From assembly GCA_937899835.1 (NCBI GenBank), contig CALCCE010000265.1, positions 1 to 64,000 of the forward strand: a stretch of 64,000 nt of DNA, given 5' to 3'. How positions within the stretch are numbered: position 1 is the stretch's first letter; every line of letters begins with the position of its first letter. Under the pieces are notes generated by a model. The model was not told the origin of the DNA. It made no database searches and saw only the letters and a list, made by a program, of their open reading frames with translations. A program made the position numbers and the translations under genes. This document shows positions 18,329 through 27,068 of this stretch, in pieces. The stretch is from an uncultured Flavobacteriales bacterium (GTDB lineage: Bacteria > Bacteroidota > Bacteroidia > Flavobacteriales_G > Salibacteraceae).

Positions 18329-20935
18329 CTACAACCGTGGGTCTACCTCCTCACTTTCTAAAGCCAAAACGCCAAACACGCTTTCGTGAATGCGCCTCAA
18401 AGGCTCCTTGCGGATGAAACGCTCTAAAGCTTCCATGCCCAAGGCAAATTCCCGAATGGCCATGGAGCGCTTGTGCTTCAAGTGGCGGCCTTTCAAGCGC
18501 TTGAGGTGGTGATCAAAATCGTATTCTGGTCCGTAAATGATACGCAAGTATTCTTTGCCCCGGCACTTCACCGCAGGTTGCAAAAAGCCGCCTTTGGTAT
18601 CGGGATGCACAAAGTTCATGGGTTTCACCACCATGCCTTCGCCTCCTTTGCCCGTCATTTCCAACCACCAGTCTATGGCTGCCTGCACACTCTTAGGGTC
18701 AGCAGTGTCCACCACTTTGTAGGGAGTAGCCATAAGCAAGGCAGGATCGGCTTTTACGAATCCGGCAATGGTGTCCATGTGCCACTGATTGGTTTGATCG
18801 TGGTAGACTTTGCCCTCGGTGGCCAGAATGTGGAAGGGCGCCAATTTTAAGTCGTCCAACTGCGCTACCGGCCAACAATAGTGGCGGTAGGCGGCCCTGT
18901 ATTGCTGCATTTTGCTTTCCCGCTGCTGAAAGGCCGTGGCCAACTCAGCCGGCACCTCTACGCCACGCGCTGCGCTGGTCGCCAACAAGGCGTTCACTTC
19001 GGGCAGCACCGCACTGGCCGCAGCGCCAACCGAGGCGTATTGATCTTTCAGCAAAGCTTGCGCTTTTAGCGACCAGGGCATCAATTCACAATCCAGCACC
19101 ACCCACTCGGTTTCAAACGTTTCGAAGAAACCCGAAGCTTCCAAGGCATCGCGCACCCGCGTGAGAAAGGCAGTTTCCAGTTCACGGTCGGTGAAAAAGT
19201 TACGTCCGGTTCGGGTGTAGCATATCCCTATCCCTTCGCCTTCTATGCCAAAGTGTTCGGTAACGGCCGCTTCGTTGCGCGCCACCACCACCACCGCACG
19301 CGACCCCATGTGCTTTTCTTCACACACCAATTGGGGCACACCTTTGGCCGCATAGTATCCAATGGCTTCCGCCGGATGTTCCAAAAATTCGGGCAAAGGG
19401 CTGGTTTCGCAGGGCGACATGGTAGGTGGCAAATACACCAACCACTTAGGGTTCACGGCAAAGCGACTCATGATCTCCAAGGCCGGAATCGAATTCTCTT
19501 CCCGTATGGTGATGTTGTGCCGCAAGCGGGTTTGCACAATGCGCTTGCCACTCACCTCGGCCAGATCCAGCACATCATCGTATTGCTGTTGCTGGTTGAG
19601 CTTGCGTTGTTGCTCCTCCCAGTCCAATGGCCGGGCGGGCACCGCGTATTCTTTTCGGGCGGCCACTTCCACCAATTGAGCTTCGGGATAGCGCAAAGCG
19701 GTGAGCTTGCCCCCAAACACACACCCCGTATCAATGTCGATGGTGCGGTTGAGCCACTCGGCTTCAGGCACCGGCGTGTGGCCGTAGACCACCATGGCTT
19801 TGCCCCGGTATTCTTCTGCCCAGGACAAACGCACGGGCAAACCAAATTCATCAATCTCCCCGGTAGTTTCTCCGTAAAGGCAAAACGAACGCACCGCGCC
19901 CGAGGCACGACCGTGCATGGATTCTTTCAAACCCGCGTGGGCTCCTACCAATCGGCCTTCGTCTACCACCAGGTGGCTCACCAAGCGGTAGAGAAATTCT
20001 TTTACAGCATGCAAAAACTCGGGGCTGGCCCCCTCCAATTGCGCCACGGTCAAATCCAAGCCGTGTTTCAACTGCACTTTTTTCCCCGAAAGGTAGCGGT
20101 GCAACTTCATGTCGTGGTTGCCCGGAACGCAAAGGGCGGTGCCGGCATTGACCATACTCATTGCCAGGCGCAACACTTCCGGCGATTTCGGACCACGGTC
20201 CACCAAATCGCCCACAAAAAAGGCCCTTCGGCCTTCGGGTGGTGTTACCTCAAAGCCAAAATTCTGCTCGGTGGCTTCCACCTCGGCCACGGTGTAGCCT
20301 AACTTTTCCAGCAGTTCTATCAATTCGTCGAAGCAGCCGTGCACATCACCAATGATGTCGAACGGCCCTTTTTCTTCTTTGCGGTCGTTGTAGAGCCGTT
20401 CGCGCACAATGCCGGTCACGGCATTCACCTGCGCCTCCGATTTCAAAAAATGCAATTTGCGCAAGCCTTCGTATTTGATCTTCCGCAAGTCGCGCTTCAT
20501 TTGCTGGCTTTGCATCCGAATCACGTTGGGCGACATCTGTCGGTCTTCCCGCTTTTTATTTCGGGCCTGGGCCACTCTTTCGGATAATTCAAACACAATT
20601 CCGGTGGGCAATACGTGGTGTTGACGCGCCAGTGCCACCAATTTGGCGCGGTCGCTTTTCTGAATGTTGGTGGCATCCACCACGGTGAGTAAGCCGTTTT
20701 TCAAGCGCATACCGATGATGTAGTGCAGCACATCAAAGGCATCTTTGGTTGCCTGCTGGTTGTTTTCATCGTTCGACACCAAACCGCGGCAGTAATCCGA
20801 CGATACGATTTCGTAAGGCGCAAAATGCTTTTTAGCAAAAGTGCTTTTTCCAGAGCTCGAAGTGCCGATGAGCAACACCAGGCACAATTCAGGCAATTCC
20901 AGGCGTATTTCGTTCTCAGTTGTCATCAGGGTCAA
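18329..20935 (-). CDS. pnkp: Polynucleotide kinase-phosphatase Pnkp (RNA repair)
   Basis: An 868-residue three-domain enzyme of nearly the same length as the characterised bacterial Pnkp. The N-terminal kinase has the P-loop GTSSSGKST (24-32) and VVDATN (85-90). The central metallophosphoesterase has GDVHG (196-200), GDLVDRG (242-248), GNHD (272-275) and a late GHTP (385-388). The C-terminal ligase/adenylyltransferase has a nucleotidyl-acceptor Lys541 in EEKHMGSR, GGEGMVVKP and VKCRGKEYLRI. Known Pnkp removes 2',3'-cyclic phosphate, phosphorylates the 5'-OH and ligates together with Hen1. The start overlaps the hen1 3' end by 20 bases (ATG at 20935, or Met4 at 20926). It is the central enzyme of the operon. 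Confidence 0.97.
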   Translation of the reverse strand: MTLMTTENEIRLELPELCLVLLIGTSSSGKSTFAKKHFAPYEIVSSDYCRGLVSNDENNQQATKDAFDVLHYIIGMRLKNGLLTVVDATNIQKSDRAKLVALARQHHVLPTGIVFELSERVAQARNKKREDRQMSPNVIRMQSQQMKRDLRKIKYEGLRKLHFLKSEAQVNAVTGIVRERLYNDRKEEKGPFDIIGDVHGCFDELIELLEKLGYTVAEVEATEQNFGFEVTPPEGRRAFFVGDLVDRGPKSPEVLRLAMSMVNAGTALCVPGNHDMKLHRYLSGKKVQLKHGLDLTVAQLEGASPEFLHAVKEFLYRLVSHLVVDEGRLVGAHAGLKESMHGRASGAVRSFCLYGETTGEIDEFGLPVRLSWAEEYRGKAMVVYGHTPVPEAEWLNRTIDIDTGCVFGGKLTALRYPEAQLVEVAARKEYAVPARPLDWEEQQRKLNQQQQYDDVLDLAEVSGKRIVQTRLRHNITIREENSIPALEIMSRFAVNPKWLVYLPPTMSPCETSPLPEFLEHPAEAIGYYAAKGVPQLVCEEKHMGSRAVVVVARNEAAVTEHFGIEGEGIGICYTRTGRNFFTDRELETAFLTRVRDALEASGFFETFETEWVVLDCELMPWSLKAQALLKDQYASVGAAASAVLPEVNALLATSAARGVEVPAELATAFQQRESKMQQYRAAYRHYCWPVAQLDDLKLAPFHILATEGKVYHDQTNQWHMDTIAGFVKADPALLMATPYKVVDTADPKSVQAAIDWWLEMTGKGGEGMVVKPMNFVHPDTKGGFLQPAVKCRGKEYLRIIYGPEYDFDHHLKRLKGRHLKHKRSMAIREFALGMEALERFIRKEPLRRIHESVFGVLALESEEVDPRL

Positions 20936-22355
20936 TTTCAGATTCTTGGTTCAACACATCGTTTCGGGTAAACACCGCCATTTGCGAAGGGCCACCCACT
21001 TCGGGATCTTCCTCGCCCACCGGTGAAAACTCGGGCCGGTAGCCAAACTTATCGCCAATGGCCCTGGCCCAGGTTTCAAACTCTTGCCGGGTCCATTCAA
21101 AGCGGTGATCGGGATGCCGAAAAGCTCCTGCCGGAAGGGTTTCAAAGCGCACATTGTATTCCGCATTGGGCGTGGTAAGCACTACCGTTTCCGGACGTGC
21201 AAACTCAAATACTACCCTTGAAAAAGCCTGCAAGCGGTTTTCGTCCAGGTGCTCAATTACTTCAATAATGGCCGCAGCATCGTAGCCTTCCAGGCGTTTG
21301 TCCCGGTAAGTCAACGCCCCGTGAATCAATTTCAACCGCTCGTTTTGGCGAGGACTGAACTCGTCCATGTATAGGCGCTTGCGGGCGTTTTGCAGGGTTT
21401 TGAACGAAGCATCCATGCCACAAATCTCCCGGAATTGCCGTTCGCGCAACAAGAGCCGCAACAGCTTGCCTTCACCACAACCCAAGTCGAGTACGCGGGA
21501 AGCTCCACTGGCTTTCAAGGCCTTTACAGCTTGTTTGAGCCGTTGCTGGTGCAAGCTCACTTTGCGTGCCTTCATTTCTTCGGGCTCTTCCGGGCCATCG
21601 TTTTCCGCATCGGCTTCTTGTTCCAACATGCGGTCCATCGCGTTTCGGGTTAGCGATTTGAGGTGCAACAAGTACCGCTGCGTGATCTGCTCCCGCTCCG
21701 GGTGTTCTTGCAACCACGTACCGCCCCGCTCTATCAGCTTATCGATTTCGTCTTTGCTCACGTAGTAGTGCTTGTCGTTGTCCAACACCGGAATCAACAC
21801 GTAGAGGTGGGTCAGCAACAAATGCAAAGGCAAGGTATGCCGCAGCACCAACCGGAAGTATTTGCTCATGCCCCAGGTTTCAAATTGGGCATCTAATGGC
21901 TGGCGTTCCAACTCTACGGTGTACCCCAGGGGTTCAAACAGTTTTCGAATCAACACCTCGCCTCCTTTGGGAGCCGGCAACGAATGTAACTCAACCTCAA
22001 AGGGCAAAGCTTGCGCCACCAATGCTGGTTTGTCTTTGCACTTGGCGTTCATCGCCGTATTGAAAGCTTTGGAAAGGGCAACACTCATGAACGAAGAAGC
22101 CACATAGGGCCGGTCGTTCACGTATTGCCCCAGGCTGAAGTTTACCGCTTTTTGATTGCGGGTATTGCGCACCAGGGCAATGGGATCAATTTCGAGCAGG
22201 AGTGCCACTTTGCAGCGACTTTCCGAAGCCTCGGGGTAAAAAATGTGCGCCTTGCCGTGCGACAGATCGACCGACTGAAAGCGGCCGGGGTGCTTGTGCA
22301 GCAAATAACCTAAATCGGTGGCTGGCCGATGGGTGGTTTGTAGGGTTAATAACAT
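20916..22355 (-). CDS. hen1: 3'-terminal RNA ribose 2'-O-methyltransferase Hen1
   Basis: A 479-residue protein if started at the ATG at 22355 (MLLTLQTTHRPATDLGYL), the normal Hen1 N-terminus; the four codons before it would need a TTG start. In numbering from that TTG, the C-terminal methyltransferase has the SAM site DLGCGEG (294-300) and the metal ligands of EVIEH (Glu369, Glu372, His373) and FRHPDH (His418). The N-terminal half matches the Hen1_N/ligase-activating domain. Known Hen1 methylates the 2'-OH at the cleavage site so that repaired RNA resists re-cutting. It forms a complex with Pnkp, the next gene. A terminator lies directly upstream of the start. Confidence 0.96.
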   Translation of the reverse strand: MLLTLQTTHRPATDLGYLLHKHPGRFQSVDLSHGKAHIFYPEASESRCKVALLLEIDPIALVRNTRNQKAVNFSLGQYVNDRPYVASSFMSVALSKAFNTAMNAKCKDKPALVAQALPFEVELHSLPAPKGGEVLIRKLFEPLGYTVELERQPLDAQFETWGMSKYFRLVLRHTLPLHLLLTHLYVLIPVLDNDKHYYVSKDEIDKLIERGGTWLQEHPEREQITQRYLLHLKSLTRNAMDRMLEQEADAENDGPEEPEEMKARKVSLHQQRLKQAVKALKASGASRVLDLGCGEGKLLRLLLRERQFREICGMDASFKTLQNARKRLYMDEFSPRQNERLKLIHGALTYRDKRLEGYDAAAIIEVIEHLDENRLQAFSRVVFEFARPETVVLTTPNAEYNVRFETLPAGAFRHPDHRFEWTRQEFETWARAIGDKFGYRPEFSPVGEEDPEVGGPSQMAVFTRNDVLNQESEIDPDDN

Positions 22356-22361
22356 GGTACA

Positions 22362-22389
22362 AAACAAAAAACCCGGGTGATGGCCCGGG
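22362..22389 (-). terminator. Intrinsic terminator just upstream of hen1
   Basis: On the minus strand CCCGGG-CCATCA-CCCGGG is followed by TTTTTTGTTTT, ending seven bases before the hen1 ATG. A third CCCGGG lies at 22425-22430 within the end of the leader ORF and can pair as GCCCGGGA with TCCCGGGC of the first terminator arm (8 bp). Two exclusive structures are therefore possible, as in an attenuator. Confidence 0.7.
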
Positions 22390-22419
22390 AAATCAAATAG
22401 TTGCTATAAAAATGATGGC

Positions 22420-22494
22420 TTAATCCCGGGCACCACCAATCGCTTCCGTATACGGGAAGTTGAAGCGTGAACGATGCAGGGATGTGTGCGACAT
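22420..22494 (-). CDS. 24-codon leader ORF upstream of the RNA-repair operon
   Basis: A short frame starting MSHTSL and ending GGARD, TAA at 22420-22422. It begins eight bases after a perfect TATATTTG -7 box, so the mRNA is nearly leaderless and the ORF is the first thing translated. It is followed by an intrinsic terminator and then hen1. The peptide has no hydrophobic or toxin-like character. It contains two His, three Arg, one Asn, one Tyr and one Asp among 24 residues. Best reading: a regulatory leader peptide; alternatives are a small stand-alone protein or chance. No homologue is known to me. Confidence 0.55.
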   Translation of the reverse strand: MSHTSLHRSRFNFPYTEAIGGARD

Positions 22495-22502
22495 GATGAG
22501 GA

Positions 22503-22510
22503 CAAATATA
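22503..22510 (-). promoter_or_regulatory. -7 box for the hen1-pnkp-thg1 operon
   Basis: The minus strand reads TATATTTG, an exact match to the Bacteroidota -7 consensus, eight bases before the leader ATG. A good -33 TTG is not seen at the usual 19-21 bases, so an activator or a weak basal promoter is possible. Confidence 0.65.
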
Positions 22511-22888
22511 GATGAATTCCTGGCTTTGGGGTTATTGGGAAAGAAATTGTTGAACTGTTGGTTTGTCTAAGTTTATCACCCAAATGGAATGGTTAACTTC
22601 TCCAATATTTTAGCGAATAACATTATTTGACAATTAAGCGATGGCCTGATAACATCATTTAAAGCGAAGGGACGATCTCAATTTCATGACTATTATTCAT
22701 GTCAAGGAGTCGATCCTAAGAGCAAAGGTTTTGATAAGTTTCCGCAAAAGAATGTGCCTTTCACCAAGGTGAAAAATTAAGCGAAAGATTTCTTGGTGGG
22801 AAATTTATGATTTCAAGAAAGCCAATACCTTTTTGTAAAATTGATTTTCTTACTACAAAAAATCCCTACCGCACATCCAATCCAATTT
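22511..22888. other. AT-rich intergenic region without a gene
   Basis: Upstream of the RNA-repair promoter and of the plus-strand 176-residue gene. No open frame of credible composition and no strong hairpin was seen; the sequence is richer in A and T than the flanking genes. Confidence 0.4.
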
Positions 22889-23419
22889 ATGTCATCTAAA
22901 AAATTTATCGAAAATCAATTGGAGGTAAAGCAACTACTTCAAAAATTAAAGCTGTGTGAAGTAAAAAATCATCAAGTAGAGATTTATATCAATCCTATAA
23001 CTAACCAAAAGTGGGAAAAATATGAGTTTGAATTTGAGGATGATGGAAGTACTGGAACTGGCCTACGCTGTTTTCCTTACTGTTCAATTAAAACAACTAT
23101 ACATATTGCCTTAAACTCCGATGATACTGATGAGGTAGATGGCGCTGCTACATTACTATATGAATTCGATCGACAGGGTCATGAAGTCCGGAAGCCACTT
23201 TTAGAGGCAATCGAAAAACGATTGGCTCATATTTCACTCGATCGATTTGAAACAATTTACTGGCGAACTGCATTGTATGATAAAACTAATAATCGCTCTA
23301 TTGTAGGGAAAAAGTGGGCAGAAATAAAGAAAGATGCCAGCTTCTTCCTCGAAACTGCAGAATGGGCAAATACATTGAGGGAAAAAATTTCTGGAGCTAA
23401 CAAGGCTCAAGATCATTAA
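22889..23419 (+). CDS. Hypothetical acidic protein
   Basis: A 176-residue protein starting MSSKKFIENQ; the frame is open from 22841, but the upstream residues (IFLLQKIPTAHPIQF) look unlike a domain start. The middle (about 35-85) is acidic (YEFEFEDDGSTGTG, NSDDTDEVDG) and the C-terminal part helical with Trp and aromatic residues. No signal peptide is present. No family is recognised; the size and acidity are like those of immunity-type proteins, but no toxin is next to it, so I assign no role. Codon use is more AT-rich than the preceding operon. Confidence 0.6.
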   Translation: MSSKKFIENQLEVKQLLQKLKLCEVKNHQVEIYINPITNQKWEKYEFEFEDDGSTGTGLRCFPYCSIKTTIHIALNSDDTDEVDGAATLLYEFDRQGHEVRKPLLEAIEKRLAHISLDRFETIYWRTALYDKTNNRSIVGKKWAEIKKDASFFLETAEWANTLREKISGANKAQDH

Positions 23420-23550
23420 AAACAACTTCAATTACCTATTATCATCCCATACTCTAAAATTGCGTTGGACAATTTGCTTATGAAAATTAATCCTTACTGA
23501 TTTGTCAAATACTCTACTGGTGTTGCAATCTCACACCATCTAAAGTCCCC

Positions 23551-24384
23551 ATGAAACTCCCCTACCTCCTTCTCCTTTTCATCACGGCCTGCACCCAGCA
23601 GCCCAACCCACCAACAAAAGAAGCAAACCAACCAAAAACACGCGAGGTCATCGTTCCCGAATTTCAACCCCTGCTGGACGAAGCCGAAGTGGACGGTACC
23701 ATACTCATCTATGTTTTAGAAGACGACCAATACTATTCCAACGATTTTCAATGGGCCCAAAAAGGCTTCCTCCCCGCCTCTACTTTCAAAATAGCCAACT
23801 CTATAATTGCCTTGGAAACCGGGGTAATGGAGAACGACAGTACCCTGATCCGCTGGAAGGGCGAAGCCAGAGCGCAAAAGGTTTGGGAACAAGACTTGAT
23901 CCTGAGGAAGGCATTTCATTATTCTTGTGTGCCCTGTTACCAGGAAATCGCTCGAAAAGTTGGGGTGGAGCGCATGCGCGGCTATTTGGAAGAACTGGAT
24001 TATGGTACTATGGTGTTCGACTCTACCAACCTTGACCTTTTCTGGCTGCAAGGCTACTCCCGGATCACTCCCATGGAACAAATTGACTTTTTAATGCGCT
24101 TGCACCAATCGAAACTGCCCATTGCTGAACGCACGGAAAAGATCATGAAACGCATGATGCTCCTCCAAGACCAGCCCAATTACCAACTGCGTGGTAAGAC
24201 GGGTTGGTCCATCGATCAAGGGAAAAACAACGCCTGGTTTGTGGGTTATGTGGTAACTACTGACAAAACCTATTTTTTCGCGACCAACATTGAACCGAAA
24301 ACTCCAATTGATCGGAAAAAATTTCCAGCAGTAAGGAAGGAAGTAACGTTTCAGGCGCTTGATCGGATGAGAGTTCACCCATAA
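23551..24384 (+). CDS. Class D (OXA-type) beta-lactamase lipoprotein
   Basis: A 277-residue serine beta-lactamase-fold protein. Motifs: STFK (77-80) with the nucleophile Ser77 and Lys80, SCV (125-127) as the SxV element, YGT (151-153) in place of the usual YGN, and KTG (216-218) with WFVGYV (229-234) after it. The N-terminus has a lipobox (LLLFITAC, Cys14), so the enzyme is probably anchored to a membrane on the periplasmic side. Substrate range cannot be read from sequence. It stands alone, with no transposase or integron signs around it, so it is probably a resident chromosomal gene. A closely related BlaR-type sensor is excluded by the lack of membrane helices. Confidence 0.9.
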   Translation: MKLPYLLLLFITACTQQPNPPTKEANQPKTREVIVPEFQPLLDEAEVDGTILIYVLEDDQYYSNDFQWAQKGFLPASTFKIANSIIALETGVMENDSTLIRWKGEARAQKVWEQDLILRKAFHYSCVPCYQEIARKVGVERMRGYLEELDYGTMVFDSTNLDLFWLQGYSRITPMEQIDFLMRLHQSKLPIAERTEKIMKRMMLLQDQPNYQLRGKTGWSIDQGKNNAWFVGYVVTTDKTYFFATNIEPKTPIDRKKFPAVRKEVTFQALDRMRVHP

Positions 24385-24484
24385 ATACAAGGAGTTAAAA
24401 GGAAATTTTAGGTAAATCCTTACCGATCCACTCCCTACCATTTCGGCTTCGCTCAATGTCCGGGGAAGAATCAAATTTCAATAA

Positions 24485-25099
24485 ATGAAGCTACTGATTA
24501 AGATAGCCAAGATTTTAGTGAGCACTGCCTTAACGGTGTACCTATTAACACTAATCTTTACAGGGAGCTATCACTACAGTTGGAGTGCACTTGATGCCTT
24601 TCACGGAGGGAACTCTTTAACCCAATTCTTCGGATTTCTGGTGAAAGCCTTTTTTGCGCTTACTATCTGGGTAGTTGGCTTTTTCCTCTACTTTGGTAGC
24701 CAAAGGATTAAAAAAATCAATGCTCTCCTTTACTTTCCGTTGCTGACAACTGTTGCCTTGTTCTCTTTCATTTACAGTGCCGTCACTGTAGAGCCAGAAT
24801 GGAACCGGAGCCTAAAAATGCAGATATGCGCCAAGGCGCAAGACGATGGAATGGAACTCACGTTCGATGATTTAACTAAGGAAGAATATGACTTCATCAA
24901 TTCAAAACGAAAGTGGCTCCCCGAGATACCTGTAGAATCCAAAACAATCCGAATTCACTATTTCAGAGACGATTTCTTAGGCGATTTCGATTTAAACATC
25001 TGGTTAACGCTTAACTCAGACACGCCATTAGACACCCTAAAATATCCAGATTGGGGCTATGATGGGACTTATTACTACTACAATGCATTTCAGCAATAA
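24485..25099 (+). CDS. Membrane protein of unknown function
   Basis: A 204-residue protein with three hydrophobic segments (about 8-28, 45-70 and 78-99) followed by a soluble domain of about 100 residues rich in Asp, Trp and Tyr (DDLTKEEYDFINSKRKWLPEIP, WGYDGTYYYYNAFQQ). The soluble part is probably extracytoplasmic or cytoplasmic depending on topology, which I cannot settle. No family is recognised. It starts 100 bases after the beta-lactamase in the same direction. Confidence 0.65.
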   Translation: MKLLIKIAKILVSTALTVYLLTLIFTGSYHYSWSALDAFHGGNSLTQFFGFLVKAFFALTIWVVGFFLYFGSQRIKKINALLYFPLLTTVALFSFIYSAVTVEPEWNRSLKMQICAKAQDDGMELTFDDLTKEEYDFINSKRKWLPEIPVESKTIRIHYFRDDFLGDFDLNIWLTLNSDTPLDTLKYPDWGYDGTYYYYNAFQQ

Positions 25100-25284
25100 A
25101 GAGAGAGTGCCGAGAACCATCCGTAGGCTACTATTTTCTTTTACCGAACAGAGCTACTCTGTCATTCGGCAAATACGTTTGCTTGGGGTACTGGTATTTT
25201 AGCTGAGTTTCTGACCTTACGGTTCCTGTAGATGGTCTTGAAAGTCGGGTAAATCGGAAATAATGAATTGGTTTTCAATGAACT

Positions 25285-25553
25285 ATTTCATATTAATAAA
25301 GTTGGCCTTTCGGCTCCGCTCAAGGACCGAGTTCTTATTGTTGCGCGTTCCGCGCAGAGTCAAATGCCGGTTGTCCTACCACGACTATCCCGGTCTTCGA
25401 GCGAAACTATCCCGGTCTTCGAGCGAAGTCGAGAAGCCCGGATTTAATGAAATAATATTCAATCAATTAGAGCAGTTTTAAATAAGGTTGGCCTTTCGAC
25501 TGTCGCTCAAGGACCGGGTTTCTATTGATGCGCGTTCCGCGCAAGTAGAGTTG
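25285..25553. repeat. Mosaic repeat (copy 6), two units
   Basis: Two units of TTGGCCTTTCGGCTCCGCTC / TTGGCCTTTCGACTGTCGCTC followed by AAGGACCGGGTT and a GCGCGTTCCGCGC hairpin (at 25346 and 25531), separated by a double ACTATCCCGGTCTTCGAGCG block ending GTCGAGAAGCCCGGATT. The same two parts recur at 25950-26118. They are relatives of the blocks near 1091-1260 with different flanks. The stretch 25100-25284 shows no gene. Confidence 0.75.
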
Positions 25554-25904
25554 TTAATGCAAGCCTTCGGAGGCTTCTAAGTCACTTAGAAATTCCTGTA
25601 ATTTATCCTCAAACCTGCGCTTACTCATGTAAATAGAAGCCACGCAGTTATTATCGTCATTCCAATTGATCGGCATTTGTCGGCAGGCCTTGATCGCCAC
25701 AATGCCTTGCCCTTGCTTTCGAGGCGATTCAAACTGAGGGTCGACCACAAAACAAAGGAGCAGGGTGCGTTTGGGGAAATTGACCGACTCTATTTTCCAG
25801 TGCTCATCGTCCCACCATGCCTCACTTCGGTCAATAGCGGTTATTTCCCATCCTTGAGACTGTAAGGCTTGTTGCACTTGGTATTTGTAGCCTGTGAACT
25901 TCAT
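25554..25904 (-). CDS. Hypothetical protein
   Basis: A 116-residue cytoplasmic protein beginning MKFTGYKYQVQQALQSQGWE. It has aromatic and acidic residues (SEAWWDDEHWKIESV), a strand segment (RTLLLCFVVDPQFE) and a helical C-terminus. The structure by eye is alpha/beta, but no family is recognised. It sits between two copies of the repeat family, so it is a small gene bracketed by repeats. Coding status is supported by composition and a normal start. Confidence 0.65.
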   Translation of the reverse strand: MKFTGYKYQVQQALQSQGWEITAIDRSEAWWDDEHWKIESVNFPKRTLLLCFVVDPQFESPRKQGQGIVAIKACRQMPINWNDDNNCVASIYMSKRRFEDKLQEFLSDLEASEGLH

Positions 25905-25949
25905 TCGTATCGATTCGTTTTTACTGAATTTAGAAACCGTCTATCTTAA

Positions 25950-26118
25950 GTCCTCATCGGTCTTCGAGCGAAACTATCCCGGTCTTCGAGCGAAGTCGAG
26001 AAGCCCGGATTCAATGAATTAAAGTTCAATTAATTAGAGGAGTTACAAAATAAAGTTGGCCTTTCGGCTCCGCTCAAGGACCGGGTTGTTATTGATGCGC
26101 GTTCCGCGCAGGGGGGAA
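25950..26118. repeat. Mosaic repeat (copy 7)
   Basis: Contains CGGTCTTCGAGCGAAACTAT with CCGGTCTTCGAGCGAAGTCG and AGAAGCCCGGATT, then AATAAAGTTGGCCTTTCGGC, AAGGACCGGGTTG and the TGCGCGTTCCGCGCA hairpin. Almost identical to parts of copy 6 across the 116-residue gene. Confidence 0.75.
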
Positions 26119-26156
26119 AACCTTAATAGAATGCAGCTACTGTTAAAGCTTCTTTC

Positions 26157-26909
26157 TCACGGCCCGTAGCGTACGAGCATTTTTTGCGACAAGTAGCCAT
26201 GACCGCCATTGTACACCGTTTTCCAGCCGCGCTCGTTGAGGTATTTTTCCAGGTAGCGGTTCAGTAAACCATGGGATACTAACAGGGTTTTCCTGTTTTT
26301 CAGAGCGTCCTGTTCTAAAAAACGGGCCGCTTTTTGCGCCCGGTCTTTGGCAGCGGTTCGGTTTTCAACACCCTTGTCGTTGAGGTTCATGAACCAAAGC
26401 ACCCGGGAGGTCCTTAGCCACATCTTGAGGGGCAATTTCACATTGGGAAAGGCAAATACTTTGCGTTCAAATTCCCGAAACAGGGTATCGGATTGTAGCA
26501 ATTCGGGTTGTTGAAACACCTGTTTTGCCGTAGAAATCGACCGGTTGATGCTGCTGGTGTGGATCACGCCCAGTTCTCCGGCCACCAGGATCAACGGAAT
26601 AAACGCCGGAGGAAAGATGCCCACAGAATCATAAGCCCGTACGTACTCCATGGCCTCGCTTCGTTTTCTCCATCCGTTGTGTTGCAAAGCGGGTTCTCCG
26701 TGCCGGATCAATATGATTTGTGACAGCTTGGAAAAGTCCGCTACCCAATTGGAATCTTCCTGTACAAAATGTAAGGTATCTGGTTGCTGTTGGTTCTGCT
26801 CTTGCAGTTGCGCATAGTGAGCTTCCACCTGTTCCAGTTGCCCATATACGTCAATGACGGTCATCCAAAAGACCAACCCAAGCAACCATCCGTACCTTAT
26901 ACTATGCAT
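26157..26909 (-). CDS. Exported histidine phosphatase family protein
   Basis: A 250-residue protein with a signal or anchor segment (about 8-20) and the catalytic motif ILIRHGEP (67-73, His70) of the histidine phosphatase/phosphoglycerate mutase superfamily. A second basic motif follows at LLVSHGLLNRYL near 214-225, providing the other active-site His. These enzymes form a phosphohistidine on phosphomonoesters. The signal segment suggests it works outside the cytoplasm. Substrate unknown. Confidence 0.88.
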   Translation of the reverse strand: MHSIRYGWLLGLVFWMTVIDVYGQLEQVEAHYAQLQEQNQQQPDTLHFVQEDSNWVADFSKLSQIILIRHGEPALQHNGWRKRSEAMEYVRAYDSVGIFPPAFIPLILVAGELGVIHTSSINRSISTAKQVFQQPELLQSDTLFREFERKVFAFPNVKLPLKMWLRTSRVLWFMNLNDKGVENRTAAKDRAQKAARFLEQDALKNRKTLLVSHGLLNRYLEKYLNERGWKTVYNGGHGYLSQKMLVRYGP

Positions 26910-27068
26910 TACCGAAGGCTATGTTTTTTCTCTTAGAGACAATATTAATCAATGCTACCGGGAGTGAGCAATGGGGCTCCATATTCTTTGCACCCATCAC
27001 CTGCTTTTCATCTATCCGGAGTGTTTTTATCTTCATCCCTCCATTAAGCAACATTAGAGACTTTTAAA

